The notes below the pieces were generated by a model. The model worked only from the letters and a program-made list of their open reading frames with translations. It did not search any database and was not told the DNA's origin. The position numbers were made by a program, and so were the translations under genes. 64,000 nt of DNA. Origin: Mycobacterium branderi. Its GTDB lineage: Bacteria > Actinomycetota > Actinomycetes > Mycobacteriales > Mycobacteriaceae. Each line of letters begins with the position of its first letter. Positions within the stretch are counted from its first letter, which is position 1. The stretch lies in assembly GCF_010728725.1 (NCBI RefSeq), contig NZ_AP022606.1, positions 4,836,001 to 4,900,000 on the forward strand, in the 5' to 3' direction. Below, one piece after another: positions 10,213 through 20,637 of the stretch.

Positions 10213-10370
10213 CCGTTGAGTCGTATTTATGGAGACGTGTCAAGGGTGCAGCTTCGGTTTGCGTACCCACCAATCGGTGCGGCCAACCACGGCGACGGCC
10301 GCGTGGTCGGGCGACCCGGATCGGGTATAGCCCGTAGGGACCCGGAAATCGACTGCGGGAGGACGCCGAG

Positions 10371-12689
10371 ATGCTGCATGCAATCACCCGACTCGCCATC
10401 GCGGCGCCCCGACGGATCATCGCAGTGGCAGTCCTGGTGGTGTTCGCGGCCGCTGTGTTCGCCATCCCGGTGGTCAACAGCTTGTCGGCCGGCGGTTTTC
10501 AGGACCCGACGTCCGAGTCGGCCCGGGCGACCGAGCTCCTCCGGGACAAATTCGACCAAACCGATCAGAAGATGATGATCGTGGTCACCTCCCCCGGCGG
10601 TGCCCGCAGCGCGCAGGCCCGCCGGGTCGGTACGGACATCGTCGACCACCTGCAACGGTCGCCGTGGGTGCTCAACGTGTCGTCGGCGTGGACGTCACCC
10701 CCGCAAACAGCCGCGCGCCTGCTCAGCCGGGACAACAAGTCCGGCCTGATCGTGGCCAACCTCAAGGGCGGAGAGAACGATGCGCAGAGGTACGCCAAAA
10801 CGCTTTCCGCACAACTGGTGCACGACCACGGCGGGGTCACCGTGCGCGCCGGAGGCATGGCTGTGGCGTACGCCGAGGTGAATCAGCAAAACGAGCGCGA
10901 CTTGCTGACGATGGAGGCGATCGCGATTCCTCTGAGCTTCGCGGTATTGGTCTGGGTGTTCGGCGGCCTGGTGGCGGCAGCGCTGCCGATTGCCTTGGGC
11001 GGACTGGCCATTCTCGGCACCATGTCGGTGTTGCGGCTCATCAGCTTCGCCACCGACGTGTCGACCTATGCGCTGGACCTGAGCATCGCAATGGGTCTGG
11101 CTCTGGCGATCGACTACACGCTGCTGATCATCAGCCGCTACCGCCAGGAACTGGCCCAGACCAGCGACCGCGACAAGGCGCTGTTTCGGACCATGGCCAC
11201 CGCCGGGCGCACCGTGTTGTTCTCTGCGACCACCGTCGCGTTGTCGATGGCCGTGTTGATGGTGTTCCCGATGTACTTCTTGAGATCGGCCGGCTACACC
11301 ATGGTCGCCACCGCGGTCATCGTTGCGATGGCCGCCGTCGTCGTGACCCCTGCGATCATCGCGGTGCTGGGCCCTCGGCTCGACGCACTGGACGTGCGCC
11401 CGCTGGCGCGACGACTTCTGCCCTCGCGCCCCGACTACGCGCGCAAGCCGGCAAATCCGATGTTTTGGTACCGCTCAACCAAATTCGTGTTGCGCCACGC
11501 CGTTCCGGTCGGCCTGAGCGTGGTCGCGCTGTTGCTGTTGCTCGGACTCCCGTTTTTGGGAGTGCGCTGGGGTTTTCCCGACGAACGCGTGCTGCCGCCG
11601 TCGGCGTCGTCGCGTCAAGTCGCCGACATGCTGGACCACGATTTCGCCGACGACCTGGGCACGTCGGTGTTCGTCGTCGTTCCCGACGCCCGCCGGGTGA
11701 GCCCGGTCGAGCTGGATCGCTACGGCGCCGAGCTGTCGCGGGTGCCGGACGTGTCGGCGGTGACCGCCCCAACCGGGACATTCGTGGCCGGACGCCGGGT
11801 GGGCCCGCCCGCCGCGCCGACCGGTATCGCCCACGGCAGCGCATTTTTGACCGTGGCCAGCGCCGCGCCGCTTTTCTCCCAAGCCTCCAACTCGCAGCTC
11901 GACCGGTTGCACCAGGTCGCCGGACCGTCAGGACGGTCGGTGCAGATAGCCGGGCTGGCACAGACCAACCGCGACAGCGTCGACGCACTCACCAAGCGGC
12001 TGCCGGCGGTGCTGTTGCTGATCGCCGTCATCACCTTCGCGCTGTTGTTCTTGCTCACCGGCAGCGTGGTGCTGCCGCTGGAGGCGTTGGCGTGCAACGT
12101 GTTGTCGCTGACGGCGGCATTCGGCGCAATGGTGTGGATTTTCCAGGACGGTCATCTGGGCGCACTGGGCACCACCCCCACCGGAACATTGAACGCCAAC
12201 ATCCCGGTGTTGTTGTTCTGCATAGCTTTTGGGCTGTCCATGGACTACGAGGTGTTTTTGGTGTCGCGCATCCGTGAGTACTGGCTGGCATCCGGCGCCG
12301 CCCAGGAGTTGCCACCGAGTTCGGCCGAGGCGCGCACCGCCAACGACGAGAGCACGGCGTTGGGCATATCCGGTATCGCGCGGGTGGTCACCGCGGCCGC
12401 GCTGGTGATGTCGATTTCGTTCGCCGCCCTGATTCCGGCACACGTGTCGTTCATCCGGATGCTCGGGCTGGGGTTGACACTCGCCGTGCTGGCCGACGCC
12501 ACCCTGGTGCGAATGGTCCTGGTTCCGGCCTTCATGCACCTGTTCGGTCCGTGGAGCTGGTGGGCGCCAAAACCGTTGGCATGGCTGCACGAACGGTTCG
12601 CGCCTGGCGAAGCGGCGGCCACCGCGGTGGGGCGCCGGCACTGGGCGGCCGAGGCGTCGCAACCGCGGTTAGCGGGTCAACCGCGTTAG
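10371..12689 (+). CDS. mmpL: MmpL-family RND transporter
   Basis: This 772-residue integral membrane protein has the MmpL arrangement: one N-terminal transmembrane helix, a large periplasmic loop, a bundle of five helices (about residues 185-340), a second periplasmic loop and a final bundle (about 545-735). SIAMGLALAIDYTLLIISRYR and FGLSMDYEVFLVSRIREYW are the paired Asp-Tyr proton-relay motifs of MmpL proteins. It is short, without the long C-terminal tail of MmpL3 or MmpL11, and resembles MmpL13-like members. MmpLs export lipids or siderophores; the substrate is unknown. No mmpS is attached. Its stop overlaps the convergent DMT gene by 21 bp. Confidence 0.85.
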   Translation: MLHAITRLAIAAPRRIIAVAVLVVFAAAVFAIPVVNSLSAGGFQDPTSESARATELLRDKFDQTDQKMMIVVTSPGGARSAQARRVGTDIVDHLQRSPWVLNVSSAWTSPPQTAARLLSRDNKSGLIVANLKGGENDAQRYAKTLSAQLVHDHGGVTVRAGGMAVAYAEVNQQNERDLLTMEAIAIPLSFAVLVWVFGGLVAAALPIALGGLAILGTMSVLRLISFATDVSTYALDLSIAMGLALAIDYTLLIISRYRQELAQTSDRDKALFRTMATAGRTVLFSATTVALSMAVLMVFPMYFLRSAGYTMVATAVIVAMAAVVVTPAIIAVLGPRLDALDVRPLARRLLPSRPDYARKPANPMFWYRSTKFVLRHAVPVGLSVVALLLLLGLPFLGVRWGFPDERVLPPSASSRQVADMLDHDFADDLGTSVFVVVPDARRVSPVELDRYGAELSRVPDVSAVTAPTGTFVAGRRVGPPAAPTGIAHGSAFLTVASAAPLFSQASNSQLDRLHQVAGPSGRSVQIAGLAQTNRDSVDALTKRLPAVLLLIAVITFALLFLLTGSVVLPLEALACNVLSLTAAFGAMVWIFQDGHLGALGTTPTGTLNANIPVLLFCIAFGLSMDYEVFLVSRIREYWLASGAAQELPPSSAEARTANDESTALGISGIARVVTAAALVMSISFAALIPAHVSFIRMLGLGLTLAVLADATLVRMVLVPAFMHLFGPWSWWAPKPLAWLHERFAPGEAAATAVGRRHWAAEASQPRLAGQPR

Positions 12690-13580
12690 CGCACGGCGCC
12701 GTCGGGTTTTCTCCTCGGCGCCCAACCGCGCTGCGATAGCCTCCACGCGCGCGAGCTGGACAATGGCCGTCGCCATGACCAGCGCCGCGACTACCAGACC
12801 GACCGCCCCGAGCGGCCCGGTGTTCAGCGTCTCGCCGAGAACCACCACACCCAGCACCGCCGCTACGACCGGCTGCGACACCTGCAGGGTGGGCATCGAG
12901 GCGGTCAGCGGCCCGGCTCTGAAGGCCGACTGGCTCCAAACCAAACCACCCAGCACGGCCAGTAGACAGGCGTACAGCTCAGGTGTGCGGATCAGCGCCC
13001 ACCCGCCATCGCCCAGGCGAGCGACAACCTCCTTGGCGAGCACCGCGAAAACCCCCCACAGCGAACCCGACACGAAGGCGAACAGAACTGCGGCCACGGC
13101 GCCGCCTTTGACGCCGCCGGCCACGGCGCATCCGACCAGTAGCGGCCCCAGCACCGCAACGACGGCGGCCCACGTGTGCAGCGACGCGCCGGAACGACCG
13201 GCCTGCGGGTGGCCGACCGTGACGATCACCGCCACCGCCACAGTCAACAGGCCGGCCCAGACCCATTCCTGGCCGGTCACCGCACGCTGCGACAATCGCG
13301 CGTTGATCGGCAGCGCGAACAGCAGCGAACACGTCAGCAACGGCTGTACCAGCAACACCGAACCCTCACCCAGCGCGGCCGCCTGCAACCCGATGCTGGT
13401 GATCAGCACCAGGGCGCCCAACCACCACCGCCCGTCGCGCAGCAATTTCGCCAGCAATTCGATGTGGCCCACCGGTCTGTCGCTGATCCGGTGCGCCGCG
13501 CGTTGCTGCACGACGTCGCCGATCGCCACGCACAGCGCAGAACTCAACGCGAGCACGGCCGCCAGGTGCGTCGGGGTCAT
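12669..13580 (-). CDS. DMT-superfamily permease with about ten transmembrane helices
   Basis: The 303-residue protein is almost entirely hydrophobic helices separated by short loops, with the AIGDVVQQRAAHRI beginning and an internal duplication characteristic of the drug/metabolite transporter fold (EamA-like). The mycobacterial relatives are usually described as conserved membrane proteins with DMT topology. The tail (EEKTRRRRALTRLTR) is strongly basic and should be cytoplasmic. Substrate is unknown. The gene is convergent with mmpL and divergent from rtcB, with 67 bp between the latter two starts. Confidence 0.75.
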   Translation of the reverse strand: MTPTHLAAVLALSSALCVAIGDVVQQRAAHRISDRPVGHIELLAKLLRDGRWWLGALVLITSIGLQAAALGEGSVLLVQPLLTCSLLFALPINARLSQRAVTGQEWVWAGLLTVAVAVIVTVGHPQAGRSGASLHTWAAVVAVLGPLLVGCAVAGGVKGGAVAAVLFAFVSGSLWGVFAVLAKEVVARLGDGGWALIRTPELYACLLAVLGGLVWSQSAFRAGPLTASMPTLQVSQPVVAAVLGVVVLGETLNTGPLGAVGLVVAALVMATAIVQLARVEAIAARLGAEEKTRRRRALTRLTR

Positions 13581-13647
13581 GAGCGCTAGTTACCCCTTTT
13601 TCCGGGTGCGAAAGCCACCTCGCGCGTAACGAGCGCACGATGGTGAT

Positions 13648-15084
13648 ATGCGGATCTCATCGTCGGCGCTGATAGCGGAAACACCGTTTCGCTTCCGGAT
13701 CGACCGATCCGGCGCCATGTTGGTGCCCGGGGTGATCTTCGCGTCGCGCTCGCTGCTTCCCGAGACCAACCTGGATCCGCTGCTGCAGCAAGTGGCGAAC
13801 GTCGCGACCCTTCCCGGAATCGTCGAGGCCTCGTATGCGATGCCGGACATCCACCTGGGATACGGGTTTCCGATCGGTGGTGTGGCGGCCACCGATGTGC
13901 GCGACGGCGGCGTGATCTCGCCGGGCGGAGTGGGATTCGACATCTCGTGCGGTGTTCGGCTGCTGGCCGCGGACATCGACCGAGAGGACTTCGTCGCTGC
14001 CGCCGGCAAGGTGATGGACGGATTGAGCAGACGCATCCCGCGGGGTGCGGGCCCGGGAGCCGTGTGGTCGCAGGTGAGCGAGAGTGAGTTGGACGAGGTG
14101 CTGCGCGGCGGCGCGCGCTACGTGGTCGAGCATCGCGGGGGCTCTGCGCTGGACCTGGATCGCTGCGAAGACGGCGGCGCGTTCGACGACGCCGACCCCG
14201 ACGCGGTGAGCGAGCAGGCACGTGCCCGGGGGATCCGTCAGCTCGGCAGCCTCGGTTCGGGCAACCACTTCCTGGAAGTCCAGGCCGTATCCGAGGTGTT
14301 CGACGAGCCGGTTGCCAAAACGTTCGGCCTGCGCGTCGGGCAGGTCTGCGTGATGATCCACTGCGGCTCGCGGGGCCTTGGACACCAGATCTGCACGGAC
14401 GCGGTGCGCACCCTCGACCAGAGCATGCGGCGACACGGCGTGCAGGTCCCCGACCGGCAATTAGCCTGTGCACCAGTTGATTCCACCGAAGGCGGCCGCT
14501 ACCTGGCGGCGATGTCGGCCGCAGCCAATTACGCTCGCGCCAACCGTCAGCTCCTCGGGTCGTCGGCAAGCGATGCATTCAAGGCCATCACCGGCAAGGG
14601 GCTGGAATTGGTGTACGACATCTCGCACAACCTTGCCCGGATCGAGCACCACGAGGTCGACGGCCAGACACTCGAGCTTTGCGTGCACCGCAAGGGCGCA
14701 ACACGCGCGTTGCCACCCGGACATCCCGATCTGCCAACGGATTTGGCTGACGTGGGGCAACCAGTGCTGATTCCCGGCTCGATGGGGACGTCGTCGTACG
14801 TGCTCGCCGGCGTGCGAGGCGGCGGTGCGTTTCATTCGACGTGTCACGGCGCCGGCCGGCGGCTCAGTCGACACCAGGCGGCTCGCTCGGTGTCGCCGAA
14901 GGTCCTGCTGGACCAACTCGAGCGGCAGCAGGGCATCCATGTCAGGGGCGCCTCACGGCGCGGCCTGGTCGAGGAGGCGCCGGCGGCCTACAAGGATGTC
15001 GCCGAAGTCGTCGCCGTCGCGGAACAGGCCGGGCTGTGCCACACAGTCGCCCGACTGGTGCCCCTGGGCGTCGTGAAAGGCTGA
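13648..15084 (+). CDS. rtcB: RtcB-type RNA ligase
   Basis: The 478-residue protein contains the signature elements of Rtc[28 protein letters not shown] with the metal ligands D98 and C101, [26 protein letters not shown] and the [10 protein letters not shown] block near residue 400 containing the histidine that is guanylylated. RtcB joins 2',3'-cyclic phosphate RNA ends to 5'-OH ends using GTP and Mn2+. The archease gene follows two bases after the stop codon, giving a two-gene RNA repair operon. Confidence 0.92.
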   Translation: MRISSSALIAETPFRFRIDRSGAMLVPGVIFASRSLLPETNLDPLLQQVANVATLPGIVEASYAMPDIHLGYGFPIGGVAATDVRDGGVISPGGVGFDISCGVRLLAADIDREDFVAAAGKVMDGLSRRIPRGAGPGAVWSQVSESELDEVLRGGARYVVEHRGGSALDLDRCEDGGAFDDADPDAVSEQARARGIRQLGSLGSGNHFLEVQAVSEVFDEPVAKTFGLRVGQVCVMIHCGSRGLGHQICTDAVRTLDQSMRRHGVQVPDRQLACAPVDSTEGGRYLAAMSAAANYARANRQLLGSSASDAFKAITGKGLELVYDISHNLARIEHHEVDGQTLELCVHRKGATRALPPGHPDLPTDLADVGQPVLIPGSMGTSSYVLAGVRGGGAFHSTCHGAGRRLSRHQAARSVSPKVLLDQLERQQGIHVRGASRRGLVEEAPAAYKDVAEVVAVAEQAGLCHTVARLVPLGVVKG

Positions 15085-15086
15085 TC

Positions 15087-15503
15087 GTGGCCGGCAGCGG
15101 GCATCGAACTGTGCCGCATCCGGCCGATGTGACGATCGAGGCATGGGGACCCACCCGTGAGGCGTGTCTGGCCGAGGCGGTTGTCGGCTTGTCCGCCAGC
15201 TTCGTCGACCTCTCCCACGCGAAGCCCGTCGACACCGTCACCTTGGAATTGGCCGCCGCCGACGACGAGGATCGCCTGGTGGCGGCGCTGGACCAACTGA
15301 TCTATCTGCTTGATACACAAGGAGTTATCCCGCTACGCGCCGACGTGGACATCGGAGCGCAAACATTCCGGCTGACCATGCAGGTGGCGTCGATAGACAA
15401 GGTCAGAACAATCGGCGCGTCGCCGAAGGCCGTTGCGCTTTCCGGACTGGAGTTCCGCCACACCGGCGACCAATGGCGCTGCAGCGCCACGATCGACGTG
15501 TGA
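15087..15503 (+). CDS. Archease, RtcB cofactor
   Basis: This 138-residue product, starting at GTG 15087, is small, acidic and matches the archease fold: HPADVTIEAWGPTREACLAEAV near the start and an ASPKAVALSGLEF segment before the end. Archease speeds up RtcB guanylylation and allows multiple turnover. Direct linkage to rtcB (two-base gap) supports the call. The next gene is convergent with only eight bases between stop codons. Confidence 0.85.
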   Translation: MAGSGHRTVPHPADVTIEAWGPTREACLAEAVVGLSASFVDLSHAKPVDTVTLELAAADDEDRLVAALDQLIYLLDTQGVIPLRADVDIGAQTFRLTMQVASIDKVRTIGASPKAVALSGLEFRHTGDQWRCSATIDV

Positions 15504-15511
15504 TCGCCGGG

Positions 15512-18400
15512 TCACGGCGTCGGGCGCTTGGACGCGCGCGAGGGTTCCGCCAGCAGTGCCCGCACCAACGGCCGGGGACCGACAGACCTCAGCATCTGGC
15601 TGGCCGGCCGGGTACGCACCTTCTTCGGCCACCAGAACCAGCGGCCCAGCAGGGTGGCGATCGACGGTGTGATGAGCGAGCGCACAACGAGCGTGTCGAA
15701 CAGCAACCCGAGGCCGATCGTGGTGCCGAACTGACCGATTGAACGCAGGTCGCTGGTGATCATCGATCCCATCGTGAAGGCGAACACCAGGCCCGCCGCC
15801 GTCACCACCGGGCCGGTGCTGCCCATCCCCCGGATGATGCCGGTCTTCAACCCGGCGCCGATCTCTTCCTCGAAGCGTGACACGAGCATCAGGTTGTAAT
15901 CGGACCCGACGGCCAACAGCACGATCAGGGCGAACTCCAATGCCACCCAGTGCATTTGGAAATGGACGATGTGCTGCCAGATGAGATTCGAGAAGCCGAA
16001 CGCGGCGCCCAGCGACACGACGATGGTGCCGACGATCACGAACGCGGCTACCAGGGCTCGCTTAATGAGAACCATGATGATGAAGATCAGCATGATCGAG
16101 GCGACTGCTGCGATCATCAGGTCGAATTTGGCGCCGTCCCGAATGTCTTTGTAGGTGGCGGCGGTACCGCCGAGCTCGATGTTGGCGTTGGACAACGAGG
16201 TCAACTTCAACGCCTCCCGTGCCGCCTGACGCTCGGCGTCGACGGTCGAGATGCCTTCTGTGGTCGCGGGATCGACGGCGTGGGTGATGATAAGGCGGGC
16301 GGCCTTGCCGTCCGGCGACACCATCAGTTTCAAACCCAGCTGGAAGTCGGGGTTGTCGAACACCTCCGGCGGCAGGTAGAACGAATCGTCCACCTTTGAG
16401 TCGTCGAATGCCCGCCCCATCACGGCGCTGGTGTCGGTCAGGCGATCGAACTGGGTGATCAAGCTGTTGAACGTGCTGTACGAGGTCAACGTGATGTCGC
16501 GGATCGACTTCGACACCGCGATCATCGGGGGGATCTGCGCAAGCAGTTGCGGCTGCAGCCTGTCGATCCGCTGCGCGTCTTGAACAAGTGCCGCAGTCTG
16601 TTCGGCGAGCTGGTCGACCCCGTCGGTTGCGTCGTAGAGAGATCGAAACGCCCAACAGATCGGGATATCGAAGCAGTGCTTCTCCCAATAGAAATAGCTG
16701 CGGATCGGACGGAAGAAATCGTCGAAGTCGGCGACATTGTCTCTGATCTTGTCCGTGACCGCTTGCAGCTTCTGCAGATCGCCCGTCGTGTCGTGCGTGG
16801 CCTCCGTCAGCTGGCGCGTCAAGTCGTATGTGCGCTCCAGAATGGCGATCATCGTGTCGAGCTCACCGACTGTCTTCAACGTGTCGGCGACCCGATCTTT
16901 CAGATATTGCAGGTTGTCTCGGATCGGCGCGCTTTGCACGCTGAGCTGAAACGGTACCGACCCGTGTTCGATGGGCGGACCGAGCGGTCGGGTGATGCTC
17001 TGTACCCGTTCGATACCCGGTAACCGGAAGATGTTTTTGGCCACCCGGTCCAAGACCAGCAGATCGGTTGGATTACGCAAGTCGTGGTCGGTCTCGATCA
17101 TCAGCAGGTCGGGATTCAGGCGGGCCTCCGAAAAATGCTGGCCCGCTGCATCGTACGCCTTCTTCGATGAGACGCGGCCGGGCAGGTAGTAGCGCTCGTT
17201 GTACAGCGGGTTGAACCCGGCCAACCCCAATGCACCGATCATGGCGACGACGAGTGCGGTGGTAAGAATCGGCGCCGGCCAGCGAACGATGGCGGTGGCC
17301 AGGCGGCGCCATCGCCGATAGTTGAACTCCCGCTTGGGATCGAGCAGACCGAAGTGGCTTGCCACGGTCATGACGGCAGGCCCCAGCGTGAGCCCGGCGG
17401 CGACCACCACGAACAGGCCGACCGAGCATGGAATACCCAGCGAATTGAAATAGGGCAGGCGGGTAAAACGCAGGCAGAACAACGCCGCAACGATGGTCAG
17501 GCCCGAACCCACGATGACTTTGGAGACGCCGGTGAACGTGTCGTGATAGGCGGCTTCGGAATCCATGCCGCCGCTGCGGCCCTCCTGGTAGCGCCCGAGC
17601 CGGAATACCGCGTAGTCGGTTCCCGCGGCGATCGCCAGCGCGGTGAGCAGGTTTACGGCGAACGTTGACAGGCCCAGCAGGCCGCTGTATGCCAGCAGCG
17701 CGACGACGCCCCGGGACGCGGCCAATTCGACGAAGACGACGAACAACAGAAGCAGCACGGTGGAAACCGAACGAAAAACGAAAAGCAGCATCATCGTGAT
17801 GACGAGGACCGTGATCATCGTCATCTTCAGCATGCTTCTGTCGCCGGCCTCGATCGTGTCCGCGGTCAGCGCTCCTTGACCGGCCACGTAGGCCTTGACG
17901 CCTTTCGGCGGTGTCGAATGCTCCACGATCTTGCGGACCGCGTCGACCGATTTGTTGCCGCGGGCCCCGCCCTGATTGCCGACCAGGTTGACCTGAACGT
18001 AGGCGGCCTTGTGGTCATAGCTCTCCACGCCCGATGAGGTGAACCGGTGCCCCCAGAAGTCCAGGAGGTACTGGACGTCTTCGCTGTCTTGCCTCAGCCG
18101 ACGTACCAGCTCGTCGTAGTACTTGTGGGCATCGTCGCCCAGCTCGTGGTCGCCGACGAGGGTCACCAGTACGAGGTTGTCGGAGTTGTATTCCTTGAAC
18201 TTCTCGCCTATCCGCTTCATCCCCTTCACCGACGGCGCATCGGTGGGCGAGAGCGGAACAGACGTTTCTGCGGCAATCTTTTCCAGTTGCGGGATGAACA
18301 CATTCAGGGCAACGGCGAACGCCACCCAGACAACAATGATGGGAACCGCCAGTAATCGGATCGTGCGCGCGATCGGGTGCGTTGTCTGGTTGTCGCTCAT
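15512..18400 (-). CDS. mmpL: MmpL4/MmpL5-like RND transporter
   Basis: The 962-residue protein belongs to the long MmpL class paired with an MmpS. It has an N-terminal helix, a first periplasmic domain containing the conserved FWGHRFTSSGVESYD block, a helix bundle with IAAGTDYAVFRLGRY, a very long second periplasmic domain with a coiled-coil region (about residues 470-640) and a second bundle with LLAVGSDYNLMLVSRFEEE. MmpL4/5 export siderophores and some drugs. Start ATG 18400 overlaps the mmpS stop (ATGA), so the two are translationally coupled. No regulator gene is adjacent. Confidence 0.92.
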   Translation of the reverse strand: MSDNQTTHPIARTIRLLAVPIIVVWVAFAVALNVFIPQLEKIAAETSVPLSPTDAPSVKGMKRIGEKFKEYNSDNLVLVTLVGDHELGDDAHKYYDELVRRLRQDSEDVQYLLDFWGHRFTSSGVESYDHKAAYVQVNLVGNQGGARGNKSVDAVRKIVEHSTPPKGVKAYVAGQGALTADTIEAGDRSMLKMTMITVLVITMMLLFVFRSVSTVLLLLFVVFVELAASRGVVALLAYSGLLGLSTFAVNLLTALAIAAGTDYAVFRLGRYQEGRSGGMDSEAAYHDTFTGVSKVIVGSGLTIVAALFCLRFTRLPYFNSLGIPCSVGLFVVVAAGLTLGPAVMTVASHFGLLDPKREFNYRRWRRLATAIVRWPAPILTTALVVAMIGALGLAGFNPLYNERYYLPGRVSSKKAYDAAGQHFSEARLNPDLLMIETDHDLRNPTDLLVLDRVAKNIFRLPGIERVQSITRPLGPPIEHGSVPFQLSVQSAPIRDNLQYLKDRVADTLKTVGELDTMIAILERTYDLTRQLTEATHDTTGDLQKLQAVTDKIRDNVADFDDFFRPIRSYFYWEKHCFDIPICWAFRSLYDATDGVDQLAEQTAALVQDAQRIDRLQPQLLAQIPPMIAVSKSIRDITLTSYSTFNSLITQFDRLTDTSAVMGRAFDDSKVDDSFYLPPEVFDNPDFQLGLKLMVSPDGKAARLIITHAVDPATTEGISTVDAERQAAREALKLTSLSNANIELGGTAATYKDIRDGAKFDLMIAAVASIMLIFIIMVLIKRALVAAFVIVGTIVVSLGAAFGFSNLIWQHIVHFQMHWVALEFALIVLLAVGSDYNLMLVSRFEEEIGAGLKTGIIRGMGSTGPVVTAAGLVFAFTMGSMITSDLRSIGQFGTTIGLGLLFDTLVVRSLITPSIATLLGRWFWWPKKVRTRPASQMLRSVGPRPLVRALLAEPSRASKRPTP

Positions 18401-18822
18401 GCCGATTTGTCCAGACACGAGATCTGGGCGTTGCGCTGGTTGGCCGATTGCTCGTCGACGAGCTTGCCGTCGACGGTGATGCGGCAACCGATGTAGTCGC
18501 TATCGCCTTGGGCAACCACGTAGGCGAAGATTCCGGGTAGCCGCGCGGTGATGGTGTGTGTCCACGGCAATGTCGTGAAATTCGCCCGCTGTGGTTGGGC
18601 GTTTTCGTCCATCCAGTTGACGACGCCGACCGTCCCCGGCGGGCCGATGATCTCGTAAGTGGCGCTTTTCGGCGCGTACGGCGGGGTCTGGCTGCGCGGG
18701 TCGAGTTTCGACGAGGTGGTTATCGGAAAGATCCCGTGGAGACGTTCGACGGCGAATCCGCCCACTGCAAGCGCGACGGCGACAACCAGTGGTATCCATG
18801 CCCGCTTGAGGACGTTCACCAC
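18397..18822 (-). CDS. mmpS: MmpS-family accessory membrane protein
   Basis: The 141-residue protein begins at GTG 18822 (GTG 18819 is also possible), has one N-terminal transmembrane helix (about residues 5-27) and an extracytoplasmic domain ending with two cysteines (IGCRI and ISCLD) that probably form a disulfide. The VNWMDENAQPQRANFTTLPW region is typical of MmpS4/5. MmpS proteins assist their MmpL partner in lipid or siderophore export. A 188-bp gap upstream separates it from the ethA homologue and should contain the operon promoter. Confidence 0.9.
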   Translation of the reverse strand: MVNVLKRAWIPLVVAVALAVGGFAVERLHGIFPITTSSKLDPRSQTPPYAPKSATYEIIGPPGTVGVVNWMDENAQPQRANFTTLPWTHTITARLPGIFAYVVAQGDSDYIGCRITVDGKLVDEQSANQRNAQISCLDKSA

Positions 18823-19010
18823 AGAATCCCCTAGCTCCGCCGGCGCGCGGGGCACACCCAGGGTTGTTCACGCTTGTGCCACAGCCCGTACGGTCGTCAA
18901 TGTCCTATATGTATGTATGCCTCCACATTCCAAGGCCGAGCCGCGGTAGACGGCAAAGGCATCTTGAACTTACCGCTTCTTGACTGCAAGAGGGAGGCAA
19001 CAGGAAACTT

Positions 19011-20480
19011 CTACGCCGCCAGCGAGACAGGCTTTGTGGTGAACCGCAGCCCCTCGTCGTCGACCTTGCCGCGCCTGATCATCTGCACGTCGAGCAGATA
19101 GTTCTGGTTCAGCCGCCACGGCTTGCGTGAACCCTGCTTGGGCAACTCGTCGAGTTTGCGCAGCACGTAGCCCGGTGTGAATTCCAGGAACGGCCGCTCC
19201 TCGACGTCGGGCGCCGGCCGCTCCGGCACCACGACGTCGTAGCCGTTGGCGTCCATGTAATTCAAGATGCGGCAAACGAATTCGGATACGAGGTCGGCTT
19301 TGAGGGTCCACCCGATATTGGTGTAGCCGACGGTGTAGGCCAGGTTGGGCAGGCCCGAGAGCATCATGCCCTTGTAGGCCATCGTCTGCGTCAGGTCCAC
19401 CTCCTGCCCGTCGATGGTGCCCGTGGCGCCGCCGAAAAGCTGCAGGTCGAGACCCGTTGCGGTGACGATGATGTCGGCGGCCAAGTCGCGGCCCGAGCCG
19501 AGCTTGATGCCGGTCGGGGTGAACCGGTCGATGGTGTCGGTGACCACGTCGACCGTTCCGTGGCGGATGGCACGGAACAGGTCGCCGTTGGGCACGACAC
19601 ACAGCCGTTGGTCCCACGGGTTGTAGCGTGGGCTGAAGTGCTTTTCGACGTCGTAGCCCTCGGGTAGCTGGCGTTTGACAAGGCCCATCAGAATCTTCCG
19701 CATCCGCTGCGGGAAGCGGCGGCACAGCTGATACAGCGCCACCTGCAGGACCACGTTCTTCCACCGAACGATGGTGTAGGCCTTGCCGTTGGGCAGCACC
19801 CGGTTGAGCCCGGCGGCGACGGGATCACGCTCGGGCTGGGAGATGATGTAGCCCGGTGAGCGTTGCAGCATCGTGACGTGCTTGGCGCCCGAATTAGCAA
19901 GTGCGGGAACTAAAGTCACCGAGGTGGAACCGCTACCGATCACGATGATGTTCTTGCCGGTGTAGTCAAGATCTTCGGGCCAGTGCTGCGGATGGATGAT
20001 CGGGCCGGTGAAGTCCTCGGAGCCGGGAAACGTTGGCGTGTAACCCTGCTCGTAGTTGTAATAGCCGCTGCACAAGAACAGGAACGAGCCGCTGATCGTA
20101 CTTTCCTGCCCGTGCGTCTCGACGCGCACACTCCAGCGGCTCTCGGCGCTCGACCAGTCGACACCGACGACCTTGTGGTTGAACCGGATGTTCCTGTCGA
20201 TGCCATAGGTGGCTGCGGTGTCCTTGATGTACTCCAGGATGGCCGAGCCGTCGGCGATGGACTGGCTGCCGCTCCAGGGGCGGAAGCGAAAGCCGAGCGT
20301 GTACATGTCGGAGTCGGAACGGATGCCCGGATACCGGAACAGGTTCCAGGTGCCGCCCATGTCCGGCCGCTTCTCCAGGATGACGTAACTCTTCGTGGGA
20401 CAACGCTCCTGCAGATGCCAGGCGGCACTGATCCCCGAAATGCCGGCTCCCACGATGACGACGTCGAAGTGTTCGGCCAT
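19011..20480 (-). CDS. ethA: EthA-like FAD/NADPH Baeyer-Villiger monooxygenase
   Basis: The 489-residue length equals that of M. tuberculosis EthA as I remember it, and similarity runs the whole length. Visible features are the FAD motif GAGISG, the family blocks GGTWNLFRYPGIRSDSDMYT and NPWDQRLCVVPNGDLFRAIR, and the NADPH motif GSGSTS. EthA oxidises ketones and activates thioamide prodrugs such as ethionamide. ATG 20480 gives the MAEHFDVVIVGAG start. In M. tuberculosis the divergent ethR repressor precedes ethA; here the upstream neighbour is nmtR on the same strand, so the usual regulator is not adjacent. Confidence 0.87.
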   Translation of the reverse strand: MAEHFDVVIVGAGISGISAAWHLQERCPTKSYVILEKRPDMGGTWNLFRYPGIRSDSDMYTLGFRFRPWSGSQSIADGSAILEYIKDTAATYGIDRNIRFNHKVVGVDWSSAESRWSVRVETHGQESTISGSFLFLCSGYYNYEQGYTPTFPGSEDFTGPIIHPQHWPEDLDYTGKNIIVIGSGSTSVTLVPALANSGAKHVTMLQRSPGYIISQPERDPVAAGLNRVLPNGKAYTIVRWKNVVLQVALYQLCRRFPQRMRKILMGLVKRQLPEGYDVEKHFSPRYNPWDQRLCVVPNGDLFRAIRHGTVDVVTDTIDRFTPTGIKLGSGRDLAADIIVTATGLDLQLFGGATGTIDGQEVDLTQTMAYKGMMLSGLPNLAYTVGYTNIGWTLKADLVSEFVCRILNYMDANGYDVVVPERPAPDVEERPFLEFTPGYVLRKLDELPKQGSRKPWRLNQNYLLDVQMIRRGKVDDEGLRFTTKPVSLAA

Positions 20481-20637
20481 AGCCCACGGTAGCAACAGAT
20501 TGAGTTGGGGTTTCGGTTATCGACGACGACTCCGCGAGCTCCCCCCGCGCCCGTCACAGGGCACTGGTGGAACCCGTTCCCGAGCCGCCCGACAGCCAAC
20601 TGCTTGTCCCCGCCGATCCGAGGCCTGGCCAAGACGT

